Origin: Candidatus Skiveiella danica
GTDB taxonomy: Bacteria; Pseudomonadota; Gammaproteobacteria; Burkholderiales; Burkholderiaceae_C
Direction of reading: 5' to 3'
DNA: 64,000 nucleotides
NCBI GenBank assembly: GCA_016721925.1
Contig: JADKHE010000004.1
Location: 1 to 64,000 of the forward strand
Both the position numbers and the translations under genes were made by a program. The notes below the pieces were generated by a model. The model was not told where the DNA came from. It was given only the letters and a program-made list of their open reading frames with translations, and searched no databases. The stretch's first letter is position 1; each line of letters starts with the position of its first letter. This document shows, piece after piece, positions 28,565-36,533 of the stretch.

Positions 28565-29472
28565 ATGACTTCCGCCCTCCATACCTCTGCCCTGACCTCC
28601 CTGCCCCTGCTGGCACGTGGCAAGGTGCGCGACAACTACGCCGTGGGGGATGACCGCATCCTGATGGTGGCCTCGGACCGTATCAGTGCCTTTGACGTCA
28701 TCATGGGCCAGCCGATTCCGGGCAAGGGCGAGCTGCTCACGAAAATGGCCCTGTGGTGGTTCGACGAGCTTGGCCCCAAGGGCTGAACCTGTGCCCGATC
28801 CACCTGACCGGCGAGGCGCCCGAAAGCGTGGTGCTGCCGTCGGAGGTGCCGCAGGTGGCGGGCCGCTCGATGCTGGTGCGCCGGCTCAAACCGATCCTGG
28901 TCGAGGCGGTGGTGCGCGGCTACCTGGCCGGCAGCGGCTGGAAGGAGTACCAGGACAGCCAGTCGGTCTGCGGTGTGCCCCTGCCGGCGGGCCTGAAGAA
29001 CGCCAGCAAGCTGCCGGAGCCGATCTACACACCGGCCGCCAAGGCCGCCGCCGGCGAGCACGACGAGAACATCACCTTCGAGCGCACGGTCGAGCTGATC
29101 GGCCGCGATCTGGCCACCCGCATCCGCGACATCAGCCTGGCCATCTACAAAGCGGCCGCCGCCATCGCGCTGAAGAAGGGCATCATCATCGCCGACACCA
29201 AGTTCGAGTTCGGGCTGGATGCCGATGGCACGCTCACGCTGATGGACGAGGTGCTCACGCCCGATTCGTCGCGCTACTGGCCGGCCGAAAGCTATGTCGA
29301 AGGCAGCAACCCGCCGAGCTACGACAAGCAGTTCCTGCGCGACTGGCTGGAGCAGGTGCGCATCAATGGTAAGCCGTGGGACAAGACACCCCCGGCGCCG
29401 CACCTGCCCCGTGACGTGATCGAAAACACCGCGGCCAAGTACCAGGAAGCGCTGCAGCGACTCACCGCCTGA
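28565..29472 (+). CDS. purC: SAICAR synthetase PurC, with apparent -1 frameshift
   Basis: Purine-biosynthesis enzyme joining CAIR and aspartate. The first frame (28565 on) contains ARGKVRDNYAVG, MVASDRISAFDVIM and KMALWWFDELGPKG, then hits TGA at 28784-28786. The rest lies in the next frame from LNLCPIHLTGEAPESVV through VVRGYLAGSGWKEYQ, IIADTKFEFGL and LMDEVLTPDSSRYWP. Restoring one C (GGCTG to GGCCTG) near 28783 joins them into a normal ~302-residue protein. The gene is normally needed for purine synthesis, so a missed base is likely. purE-purK follow beyond a convergent thioredoxin-like gene. Confidence 0.92.
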
Positions 29473-29497
29473 GCCGTCGACGCACGGCCGGGGCCGT

Positions 29498-30454
29498 TCA
29501 GTTCAGCATCATGCTGAGCTTGCGCCGGTAGGCGGACACCAGCGCGGCTTGCGGGTCTTCCTGCACCGCACTCTTGCCCGCCAGCTCGATGCCGCCGGCG
29601 GTCTTGCCGGGCGCCGCATCGCCCGCCTTGGGCCGCGGCGGCGTGAGCAGTTCCAGAATCGCGACAAAGGTCTTGCGCGGGGCGGCCTCGTTCCACAGCT
29701 TGTCGCGCATGATGATTTCCAGCAGCTCGTCCATGGCCTCGGTCCAGCCGCCATGTGCCATCAGCACGCGGCTCTTGGCGAAGCGGGTCTCGAAGTCGCG
29801 CCTGTTTTCCGCAATCTTCTGGTCGAACTGTTCCAGTGTCCAGGCGCCGCGCACGTCGGTGGCCGCGAACTCCATGGCGTTGAGCCATTGGGACAGGGCC
29901 TCAAAGCGCAGCGGAACCGGAATCTGCGCCAGCCCGGGTGCCAGGGCCGCCGCGGCGTCGCCGAGCTGGCCGGCACCGATCAGCAGCTTCACATAGTCGA
30001 AGCGAATGTCGTCATTGCCGGGGTTCGCGGCCAGCGCACCGCCCAGGCGCTCCAGCGCGGCGTGCACATCGCCGGACTCCAGGTGCTGCTGGGCTTCCTG
30101 CGCGTCCGCCTGCGCGGCCAGTTCGTGCTCGCCGGGCAGGTGCTTGTCCAGAAACTCGCGCAACTTGCCCTCGGGCAGCGCACCCATGAAGCCGTCCACC
30201 GGCTGGCCCCCCTGCATCAGGATGCAGGTCGGGATGCTCTTGATGCCAAACGCTGCCGCCAACTGCTGCTCGTCGTCGGAATTGATCTTGACCAGCTTGA
30301 AGCGGCCTTCATAGGCGACTTCCAGCTTTTCCAGAATCGGGCCCAGCGACTTGCAGGGTCCGCACCAGGGAGCCCAGAAGTCGACCAGCACGGGGATGGA
30401 CATGGAGGCGGCAATCACCTCGGTCTCGAAGTTTTGAAGGGTGACGTCAATCAT
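29498..30454 (-). CDS. Thioredoxin-domain/TPR protein (YbbN/CnoX-like)
   Basis: A 318-residue cytosolic protein. An N-terminal thioredoxin fold (residues 1-105) has the redox motif WCGPC (Cys31, Cys34) and the cis-proline region SIPTCILM. It is followed by about 200 residues of TPR-like helices (QQHLESGDVHAALERLGGALA and onward). The YbbN/CnoX family combines chaperone and redox functions for stressed proteins. The E. coli member lacks the first cysteine, whereas this protein keeps a full CXXC and so should be redox-active. It is convergent with purC and divergent from purE, with 56 bases between the two starts. Confidence 0.9.
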   Translation of the reverse strand: MIDVTLQNFETEVIAASMSIPVLVDFWAPWCGPCKSLGPILEKLEVAYEGRFKLVKINSDDEQQLAAAFGIKSIPTCILMQGGQPVDGFMGALPEGKLREFLDKHLPGEHELAAQADAQEAQQHLESGDVHAALERLGGALAANPGNDDIRFDYVKLLIGAGQLGDAAAALAPGLAQIPVPLRFEALSQWLNAMEFAATDVRGAWTLEQFDQKIAENRRDFETRFAKSRVLMAHGGWTEAMDELLEIIMRDKLWNEAAPRKTFVAILELLTPPRPKAGDAAPGKTAGGIELAGKSAVQEDPQAALVSAYRRKLSMMLN

Positions 30455-30510
30455 GGGGGAGTAAATCCGGGTGAAACCTTAAAATTCAACATTCCTTCGA
30501 AAAGCCCCCA

Positions 30511-31002
30511 ATGACTCAAGCGCTCATCGGCGTGGTCATGGGTTCCAGTTCCGACTGGGACACCATGCAGCACGCAGTCCAGATTCTCCAACAATTCGAC
30601 ATCCCCTTCGAGGCGCGGGTGGTGTCGGCCCACCGCATGCCGGACGACATGTTCGCCTATGCCGAGGGCGCCGCCGGCCGGGGGCTCAAGGCCATCATCG
30701 CCGGCGCCGGCGGCGCGGCGCACCTGCCGGGCATGATCGCGGCCAAGACCGTGGTGCCGGTGCTGGGCGTGCCGGTGCAGACGAAAGCGCTGTCGGGGGT
30801 GGACTCCCTGCACAGCATCGTGCAGATGCCCAAGGGCGTGCCGGTGGCCACCTTCGCCATCGGCGTGGCCGGGGCCGCCAACGCCGCGCTGTTTGCGGTG
30901 GCCATGCTGGCCAACGAGGATCTGGCCTTGCGGGCCAGGCTCCAGTCTTTCCGCGCCGCGCAGACCGAAACGGCGCGCGCCATGACGCTGCCTCCTGTAT
31001 GA
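30511..31002 (+). CDS. purE: N5-carboxyaminoimidazole ribonucleotide mutase PurE
   Basis: A 163-residue class I PurE that converts N5-CAIR to CAIR in purine synthesis. Family motifs are VMGSSSDWDTM at the N-terminus, VSAHRMPDDM near residue 45, AGAGGAAHLPGMIAAKT near 70 and SLHSIVQMPKGVPVATFAIG near 110. It overlaps purK by four bases (ATGA), which implies translational coupling with the partner that makes its substrate. Confidence 0.97.
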   Translation: MTQALIGVVMGSSSDWDTMQHAVQILQQFDIPFEARVVSAHRMPDDMFAYAEGAAGRGLKAIIAGAGGAAHLPGMIAAKTVVPVLGVPVQTKALSGVDSLHSIVQMPKGVPVATFAIGVAGAANAALFAVAMLANEDLALRARLQSFRAAQTETARAMTLPPV

Positions 31003-32234
31003 ACCAGGTCATCCTCCCCGGAACCACGGCCACCGGCCATCAGACCACGCTGGGCGTGATGGGCGGCGGACAACTCGGGCGCATGTTCGTGCAGGCCGCC
31101 CAGGCCATGGGCTATTTCACCGCGGTGCTCGATCCGGACCCGGCCAGCCCGGCCGGGCTGGTGAGCCACTTTCACATCCAGACCGACTACCTGGACGAGC
31201 AGGGCCTGGCCCAGCTCCTTCAGCGCTGCGCCGCCATCACCACCGAGTTCGAGAACGTGCCGGCGCCGGCCCTGTTCACGCTGGGTGCGCACCGCCCGGT
31301 GGCTCCGGGCGCCGATGCCGTGGGAATCGCCCAGAACCGCATCAAGGAAAAAGCCCATTTCGAGCGCTGCGGCGTGCCCGTGGCGCCCTATGCCGTGATC
31401 GAGACGCCGGAGCAGCTCGCTGCGATCATCGAAGCGCCGAGCGCCGCGCCGGGCGATGCCAGCCCCAACGGGAGCGGCGCGGGGGCTGATCTGTTCCCGG
31501 GGATTCTGAAGACCGCGCGCCTGGGCTACGACGGCAAGGGGCAGATCCGCGTCGCCACGCGCGCCGAGCTGGCCGCGGCCTGGGATGCGCTCAAGAACGT
31601 GCCCTGCGTGCTCGAGAAAATGCTGCCGCTGGCGGCCGAGTGCTCGGTGATCGTCGCGCGCGGCTGGAACGGCGACATGGTCCACTTCCATCCGCAACTG
31701 AACCTGCACCGCGACGGAATCCTGGCTGTGACCCAGGTTTTTGAAGGAAATCTGCCCCTTCCCAGCGTGGATCGGTCAGTTGCAGCTACCAAAGCAATAG
31801 CGCAGGAGCTGCAGTACGTCGGTGTGCTCTGCATCGAATTCTTCGTCCTCGCAGATGGCAGCCTGGTCGTCAACGAGATGGCGCCGCGCCCGCACAACAG
31901 CGGCCACTACACCCTGGACGCCTGCGACGTCTCGCAGTTCGAACTGCAGGTGCGCGCGCTCACCGGCCTGCCGCTGGTGCCCCCGCGCCACCACAGCCCC
32001 GCCATCATGCTCAACCTGCTCGGCGACCTGTGGTTCGACGCCGCCGGACGGCCCATCACTCCGGCCTGGAGCGAGGTGCTGGCCTTGCCGGGCACGCACC
32101 TTCACCTGTATGGCAAGCTGGATGCGCGCAAGGGCCGCAAGATGGGCCACCTGAACATCACCGGCACCGACGTCGAGGGCGTTCGGGCCACCGCCTTGCA
32201 GGCGGCGTCGCTGCTGGGGATTCCCGCGTTCTGA
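30999..32234 (+). CDS. purK: N5-carboxyaminoimidazole ribonucleotide synthase PurK
   Basis: A 411-residue ATP-grasp enzyme making N5-CAIR from AIR, bicarbonate and ATP. It has N-terminal GVMGGGQLGRMFVQAA, ATP-grasp segments KTARLGYDGKGQ and VLEKMLPLAAECSVIVARG, and the metal site EFFVLADGSLVVNEMAPRPHNSGHYT. Residues about 248-270, between two ATP-grasp segments, correspond to a reverse-oriented copy of the dispersed repeat and yet keep the frame. The stop is 18 bases before the Sua5-type gene. Confidence 0.97.
   Translation: MNQVILPGTTATGHQTTLGVMGGGQLGRMFVQAAQAMGYFTAVLDPDPASPAGLVSHFHIQTDYLDEQGLAQLLQRCAAITTEFENVPAPALFTLGAHRPVAPGADAVGIAQNRIKEKAHFERCGVPVAPYAVIETPEQLAAIIEAPSAAPGDASPNGSGAGADLFPGILKTARLGYDGKGQIRVATRAELAAAWDALKNVPCVLEKMLPLAAECSVIVARGWNGDMVHFHPQLNLHRDGILAVTQVFEGNLPLPSVDRSVAATKAIAQELQYVGVLCIEFFVLADGSLVVNEMAPRPHNSGHYTLDACDVSQFELQVRALTGLPLVPPRHHSPAIMLNLLGDLWFDAAGRPITPAWSEVLALPGTHLHLYGKLDARKGRKMGHLNITGTDVEGVRATALQAASLLGIPAF
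31743..31808 (-). repeat. Dispersed ~60-bp repeat, copy 5 (inside purK, antisense)
   Basis: On the minus strand it reads CGCTATTGCTTTGGTAGCTG, then CCACGCTGGGAAGGGGCAGA. Both blocks align closely with the copy near uvrA. It is read through in the purK frame as PLPSVDRSVAATKAIAQ. Confidence 0.7.
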
Positions 32235-32252
32235 ACCGCGGGCGCGTTTTTC

Positions 32253-33242
32253 ATGATGCTTGACGGCCGTTCCCCGGACGCGATCGCCGCGGCGGTGCAA
32301 ACCCTGAAGGCCGGCGAACTCGTCGGCCTGCCGACCGAGACCGTGTACGGCCTGGCCGCCGACGCGGGCAGCGATGCGGCTGTGGCCAGGATCTTTGCCG
32401 CCAAGGGCCGGCCCGCCAACCACCCGCTGATCGTGCACGTGGCCGACGCCTCGGGCGTGGATCATTTCGCCGCGAACGTGCCCGACTTCGCACGCCGCCT
32501 CATCGACGCCTTCTGGCCCGGTCCGCTGACGCTGATCCTGCCCCGGCGCCCCGGTGTGGGTGCGGCAGCGGCCGGCGGACAGGACTCGATCGGGCTGCGC
32601 TGCCCGTCGCACCCCGTCGCACAGGCGGTGTTGCGCGCCTGTGCGGCCCAGGGCGTGTTTGGACTGGCCGCTCCCAGCGCCAACCCGTTCGGCCGGGTCA
32701 GCCCGACCACGGCGGCCCATGTGCAGGCGGGCATGGGCGACGCGCTGCTGGTGCTCGACGGCGGCGCCTGCGACGTCGGCATCGAGTCCACCATCGTCGA
32801 CTGCACGCGCGGTGCGCCCGTGCTGCTGCGACCGGGCGGCATCAGCCGGGCCCAGGTCGAGGCGGCCTGCGGGCAGCCCTTGCGCGACGGGGCCGCGCTC
32901 GGCGCGCCCGATCCGAAAGCCTCCGGCACCTTGCTGGCGCACTATGCCCCGGCCGCGCCGGTGCGGCTGATGGACGCGAAGGCGCTGCAGACGGCGCTGG
33001 ACCTGCTCGGCGCCGACGCGGCCCACATCGCCACCTGGTCCCGTGCCATCCTCAAGACGCCTTCATCCGGAGTGATCCGCCGGCGCATGCCCGACGATGC
33101 CGCCGCCACCGCGCAGCAGCTGTTTGCGGTGCTGCGCGAGTTCGACGCGCAAGGTGCCCGCCTGATCTGGATCGAGACGCCCCCGGAGACCCCCGAATGG
33201 GAGGCGGTGCGTGACCGGCTCCAGCGGGCCGCAGCGGCGTGA
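32253..33242 (+). CDS. Sua5/YrdC-type threonylcarbamoyl-AMP synthase
   Basis: A 329-residue protein making threonylcarbamoyl-AMP from threonine, bicarbonate and ATP for the t6A modification of tRNAs. The YrdC domain (residues ~10-200) has LPTETVYGLAADA, AAKGRPANHPLIVHV, PSANPFGRVSPTTAAHV and LDGGACDVGIESTIVDC. A C-terminal Sua5 domain begins at about residue 225 (GTLLAHYAP), so this is the long two-domain form. tsaB, another t6A gene, is about 6 kb away. An ATG at 32256 is an equal alternative start. Confidence 0.93.
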   Translation: MMLDGRSPDAIAAAVQTLKAGELVGLPTETVYGLAADAGSDAAVARIFAAKGRPANHPLIVHVADASGVDHFAANVPDFARRLIDAFWPGPLTLILPRRPGVGAAAAGGQDSIGLRCPSHPVAQAVLRACAAQGVFGLAAPSANPFGRVSPTTAAHVQAGMGDALLVLDGGACDVGIESTIVDCTRGAPVLLRPGGISRAQVEAACGQPLRDGAALGAPDPKASGTLLAHYAPAAPVRLMDAKALQTALDLLGADAAHIATWSRAILKTPSSGVIRRRMPDDAAATAQQLFAVLREFDAQGARLIWIETPPETPEWEAVRDRLQRAAAA

Positions 33243-33295
33243 GGCGGCGCACGCCCGGCCTCGTTAAACTAGCCCCCAATTCCTTGGAGATTTCA

Positions 33296-34180
33296 ATGAC
33301 AGGAAACCCGTTGCGCCGCATCCTGCTGGCGCTGACCTGCGCATCCGCCGCGCTGCTGGCCGCCTGCGGCTCCGGCACCATCGTCGATCCCTTCCAGCCC
33401 ACGCGCGTGCTGTCGGTGGGCGACAGCTTCAGCGACCTGGGGCAGGACGGCAAGCGCTATACCGTCAACGACGGCACGATCAACATCTGGAGCCAGCAGC
33501 TGGCCGCCAGCTTCGGGTTGCCCCTGGTGGCGTCGAACAAGGGCGGTCTTTCCTATGCCCGCGGTGACGCGCTGGTGCAGGGCCCGACCGGCAACAGCAT
33601 CGAGGCGCAGGTCACCGAGCTGCTGTCGAAGAACACGCTGCAATCGGGTGACCTGGTGCTGATCAACGGCGGCATCGCCGATATCGTGACCACGGTGGCG
33701 ACCTTGGGCTTCTCATCCCAGGCCTACGCCAACGTGAAGGCCGCCGGTACGGCACTGGGTGCCCAGGTGCAACGGCTGGTGAATGCCGGAGCCAAGCACG
33801 TGCTGCTGGCGGGGGTGTATCCGCTGGGCCTGTCGCCCTATGGGGCCGCTTCCGGTCAGGTCACCAACCTCACCAACATCACGCTGGCCTTCAACAACGC
33901 GCTGAAGCTGTCGGTCGTCGACCTGGGCTACAACGTGCTGTACCTGGATTCGGCCAATTACTACAGCAACGTCTATTACACGCCGACCAACTACGCGCCG
34001 CTGAACAATTCAACCACGATCGCCTGCACCACCGTGCTGGTCACCGAGTGCACGCCTGCCACCATCACACCGGGCTACGACTACAACACCTTGCTGTATG
34101 CCAGTGGCTTCTACTTCACGCCAACGGCGCACCGCCTGCTCGGCAACTTTGGCTACGACCAGTTGAGAAATCGCTGGTAA
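33296..34180 (+). CDS. SGNH/GDSL-type lipoprotein with degenerate active site
   Basis: A 294-residue predicted lipoprotein: signal peptide with lipobox LLAAC (Cys24), then the SGNH block I VGDSFSDLG with Ser44. Block III, usually GxND, reads NGGIADIV, so the oxyanion Asn is replaced by Ala. Block V, usually DxxHPT, reads SGFYFTPTAH, so the catalytic Asp and His appear replaced by Ser and Tyr. The fold is therefore clear but hydrolase activity is doubtful. The C-terminal third is Tyr/Asn/Thr-rich with a Cys pair (IACTTVLVTEC). A paralogue with intact motifs lies 0.8 kb away across an OmpW gene. Confidence 0.82.
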   Translation: MTGNPLRRILLALTCASAALLAACGSGTIVDPFQPTRVLSVGDSFSDLGQDGKRYTVNDGTINIWSQQLAASFGLPLVASNKGGLSYARGDALVQGPTGNSIEAQVTELLSKNTLQSGDLVLINGGIADIVTTVATLGFSSQAYANVKAAGTALGAQVQRLVNAGAKHVLLAGVYPLGLSPYGAASGQVTNLTNITLAFNNALKLSVVDLGYNVLYLDSANYYSNVYYTPTNYAPLNNSTTIACTTVLVTECTPATITPGYDYNTLLYASGFYFTPTAHRLLGNFGYDQLRNRW

Positions 34181-34221
34181 TTGGAGCGAAGAGGCGAACC
34201 CAGCCAAACCTTGCGCGCACG

Positions 34222-34250
34222 AAAAAGCCGACCCGCGGGTCGGCTTTTTT
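34222..34250. terminator. Bidirectional rho-independent terminator
   Basis: The stem GCCGACCC/GGGTCGGC, extended by A/T pairs on both sides, is flanked by five A upstream and six T downstream. It serves the SGNH lipoprotein gene (plus) and the convergent OmpW gene (minus). Confidence 0.9.
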
Positions 34251-34282
34251 GTGGGCCCGGACCTCGGTCGGGCCTGCGGTGC

Positions 34283-34954
34283 TCAGAACTTGTAGCCGAC
34301 GCTGATCGCGACGGACACCGGGTTCAGCGTCATCGGCTGGGTCTGCCCGGTGGACAACGTGGTGGTGTTCTTCAGCCAGGTGTAGCCCACCATGCCATCG
34401 AGAAACCAGCGCTCGTTGAACGCGTAGGTGGCGCCGGCCTGCACGCCCAGCGCGAACTTGGATTCGATCGAGAACGTGGTCGGGTTCGACGGCGTGCCGC
34501 CGGACAAGGCGTTCAGCGTATTGGTGGCATTCTCGTCATAGAAGTAGGCATAGGTCAGACCGGCGCCCAGATAGGGCCGGAACGCCGCCTTGGCTTCGCC
34601 GAATCGATACTGGCCCCACACCGTCAAGGGCAGTGCCTTGGTGGTGCCGATCGTGCCCACGCCAGCGATGGCGCCGGCGCCCGTCAAGGTGTGGGTGAAC
34701 GGCAGCGCCAGTGGCACATCCACCGACCAGTTGTCGGTGATCATGTAGGTGATGCCACCACCCAGGGTCCAGTCGCTGCTGACGTCGGTCTGGGTGTTGG
34801 GAAAGGCGGGCGGCGACAGGTTGCCGCTGGAGACCTGCGGGTACAGGCCGATTGCGCCCACGCGGGCCATCCAGGTGCCTGCGGACTGGGCGTGCGCGGC
34901 CGATCCCGCGACCAGGGCCAGTGCCACCAGGGAGAGCTTGAAGGTCTGTTTCAT
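34283..34954 (-). CDS. OmpW family outer-membrane protein
   Basis: A 223-residue protein with a signal peptide (MKQTFKLSLVALALVAG to AHA, cut about residue 22) and an eight-stranded barrel pattern typical of OmpW: WMARVGAIGLYP, LGGGITYMITDNWSVDV, FRPYLGAGLTYAYF, ATYAFNERWFLDGMVGYTWL. It ends in SVAISVGYKF, with the terminal Phe needed for barrel assembly. OmpW proteins form narrow hydrophobic channels and often respond to stress. It is 22 bases downstream of the second SGNH gene and may be co-transcribed with it. Confidence 0.93.
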   Translation of the reverse strand: MKQTFKLSLVALALVAGSAAHAQSAGTWMARVGAIGLYPQVSSGNLSPPAFPNTQTDVSSDWTLGGGITYMITDNWSVDVPLALPFTHTLTGAGAIAGVGTIGTTKALPLTVWGQYRFGEAKAAFRPYLGAGLTYAYFYDENATNTLNALSGGTPSNPTTFSIESKFALGVQAGATYAFNERWFLDGMVGYTWLKNTTTLSTGQTQPMTLNPVSVAISVGYKF

Positions 34955-34975
34955 GTGTGTGTCTCCTTGAAGGGT

Positions 34976-36075
34976 TTACAGCCAGCCGGCCTGGGCCATC
35001 GCCCGGGCGGCGAACTGCGAGACCAACTGTTGGCCGAAGGGCGTGGGATGCACGTCATCGGCAAAGTAGTAGTGGGAAATGTCGCCAGAGATCACGTTGC
35101 TGGCGTTGCAAACCAACGAGGTGCCGGGTTTTGATGGCGGGTTGCTGAGGGCGTTCGGACCGCAGACCGGGGTGCTGACGTTGGTCAAGGCGTACTGCGC
35201 CGGGTCAGTGACCATGGCCTTGAACTCGGAATAAAGGTCACCCAGGACGACACCGGCCACGCCTGTCAACTGAGCGGCCAGTTGCGCATTGAAGGCCTGA
35301 CTCATGGCATCGACCAGGCCGCGGGTTTGGGCGTCGAGGCTCATTCCAAATGGCGTTCCGGCCACGTAGGGCATGTTGATGACCAGCACCTGCTTCGCAC
35401 CTTTCGCGACCACCAGCGACTTGATATAGGCCCCCAGCTCGGCCCCAGCGGTGGCCACGTTGGTCACGGCGGCCTGCGGCGTCTGCGCGCCGGCGGCGAC
35501 GGACCCCAGTTCCACGAAGACGTCGTTGGCGCCCGCCAGCACCGTGACGAGTTCCTTGCCGGTGTAGCTGCCGCCCGATGCCGTCAGGTGCGCGCTCATC
35601 TGGTCCTTCACCGGCTTGGTGGTGAAGCCCAGGTTGTACTGGTTGAACGGGGGGCCTGGAGCAGAACCGACTTCACGCCAACGGGGCTGCTGACCCGCGA
35701 GCCACCCTGCGCATAGTTGAAGCAGCCTGACTTGGCCGTGAACGGCGCACCGGTCAGACCCGTCTGCGGCGACGGATACATGCCGGTTTGCGCCGAGCAG
35801 GTCGTGGGCACCGGCAGCAAGGCTGCGATGCGTTCGGTCCAGATCTGGCCGCCCGTGGTGGCGTTCACGGTGAAGCGCCCGGCGCCGCCCGTGGCCTGGC
35901 CCAGGCCGGCGATGCTGCCCACGTTGTAGCTGCCGACGTCGCTCAGGCTGTCGCCGAACGACACCATGGCGTTGATGCCGACCTTGTTCGACGGGCCGTC
36001 GGCTGTTTCGCCGCCGCAAGCGGCCACGATTGCGGCCGCGGCCAGTGCGGCCAGTTTCCATCTGATGTCTTTCAT
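34976..36075 (-). CDS. SGNH/GDSL hydrolase lipoprotein, with apparent frameshift
   Basis: Joined, a ~366-residue secreted esterase/lipase. Lipobox IVAAC in the signal peptide, block I VSFGDSLSDVG, block III VLAGANDVF, and an intact block V FADDVHPTPFGQ give the full Ser, Asn, Asp, His set. The first frame (36075 on) runs to VGVKSVLLQAP. The second continues PFNQYNLGFTTKPV to the stop at 34976. The switch lies at a six-G run (35649-35654). One more G would restore the frame, so a homopolymer miscount is likely. A perfect 12-base palindrome lies 22 bases upstream of the start. Confidence 0.85.
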
Positions 36076-36096
36076 TCGCGTGCTCCTGATAAAAAA

Positions 36097-36108
36097 GAAC
36101 GATCGTTC
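36097..36108. promoter_or_regulatory. Palindrome GAACGATCGTTC, possible operator
   Basis: A perfect 12-base palindrome just upstream of the SGNH hydrolase start, within an A-rich stretch. Its sequence resembles operators of TetR-family repressors. No such regulator gene is adjacent, so the assignment is tentative. Confidence 0.35.
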
Positions 36109-36190
36109 GATTGTGCGGAATCCATCATAGGCCGCAGGGCCATTCGGCTGAACCGGGTAAACACCGAGAGCGGGTGCGATTCAAGGGCTT

Positions 36191-36445
36191 TCAGCGAAAT
36201 CGCAGCTTCATGACCAGGATGAACGAGGCCAGCGCCAGCGTGATGGCGTTGGCGAAGACCACCGGCCAGGCGGCGGTCAGCCAGCCATAGACCAGCCACA
36301 GCGCCACGCCGACGGTGAACACGCTGTACATGCCCAGCGAGATGCCGCTGACGTCGCGGGTGCGCAGGGTCAGCCAGGCCTGGGGCACGAAGCTGCAGGT
36401 GGTGAGGAGGGCGGCGAGGTAACCGATGGCGTCGGGCAGCTGCAT
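36191..36445 (-). CDS. SemiSWEET family sugar transporter
   Basis: An 84-residue membrane protein with three helices, the half-size bacterial SWEET/MtN3 form that dimerises to make a sugar pore. The PQ-loop motif is present as CSFVPQAWLTLRTRDVSGIS in the first helix and following loop, and the third helix is NAITLALASFILVMKL. It stands alone between dacB and the SGNH gene. The substrate is unknown. Confidence 0.9.
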   Translation of the reverse strand: MQLPDAIGYLAALLTTCSFVPQAWLTLRTRDVSGISLGMYSVFTVGVALWLVYGWLTAAWPVVFANAITLALASFILVMKLRFR

Positions 36446-36472
36446 GCGGCGGATCCTGCGGTGGGATGAAGA

Positions 36473-36524
36473 CTATTGAAATCGTAGCTGCCAATGACCC
36501 ATTGACGCTGGGAAAGTGCCATTT
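36473..36524 (+). repeat. Dispersed ~60-bp repeat, copy 6 (dacB 3' side)
   Basis: Reads CTATTGAAATCGTAGCTG, then GACCCATTGACGCTGGGAAA, then GTGCC. It lies between the stop of dacB and the start of the SemiSWEET gene. Confidence 0.8.
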
Positions 36525-36533
36525 TTTTCGGGA

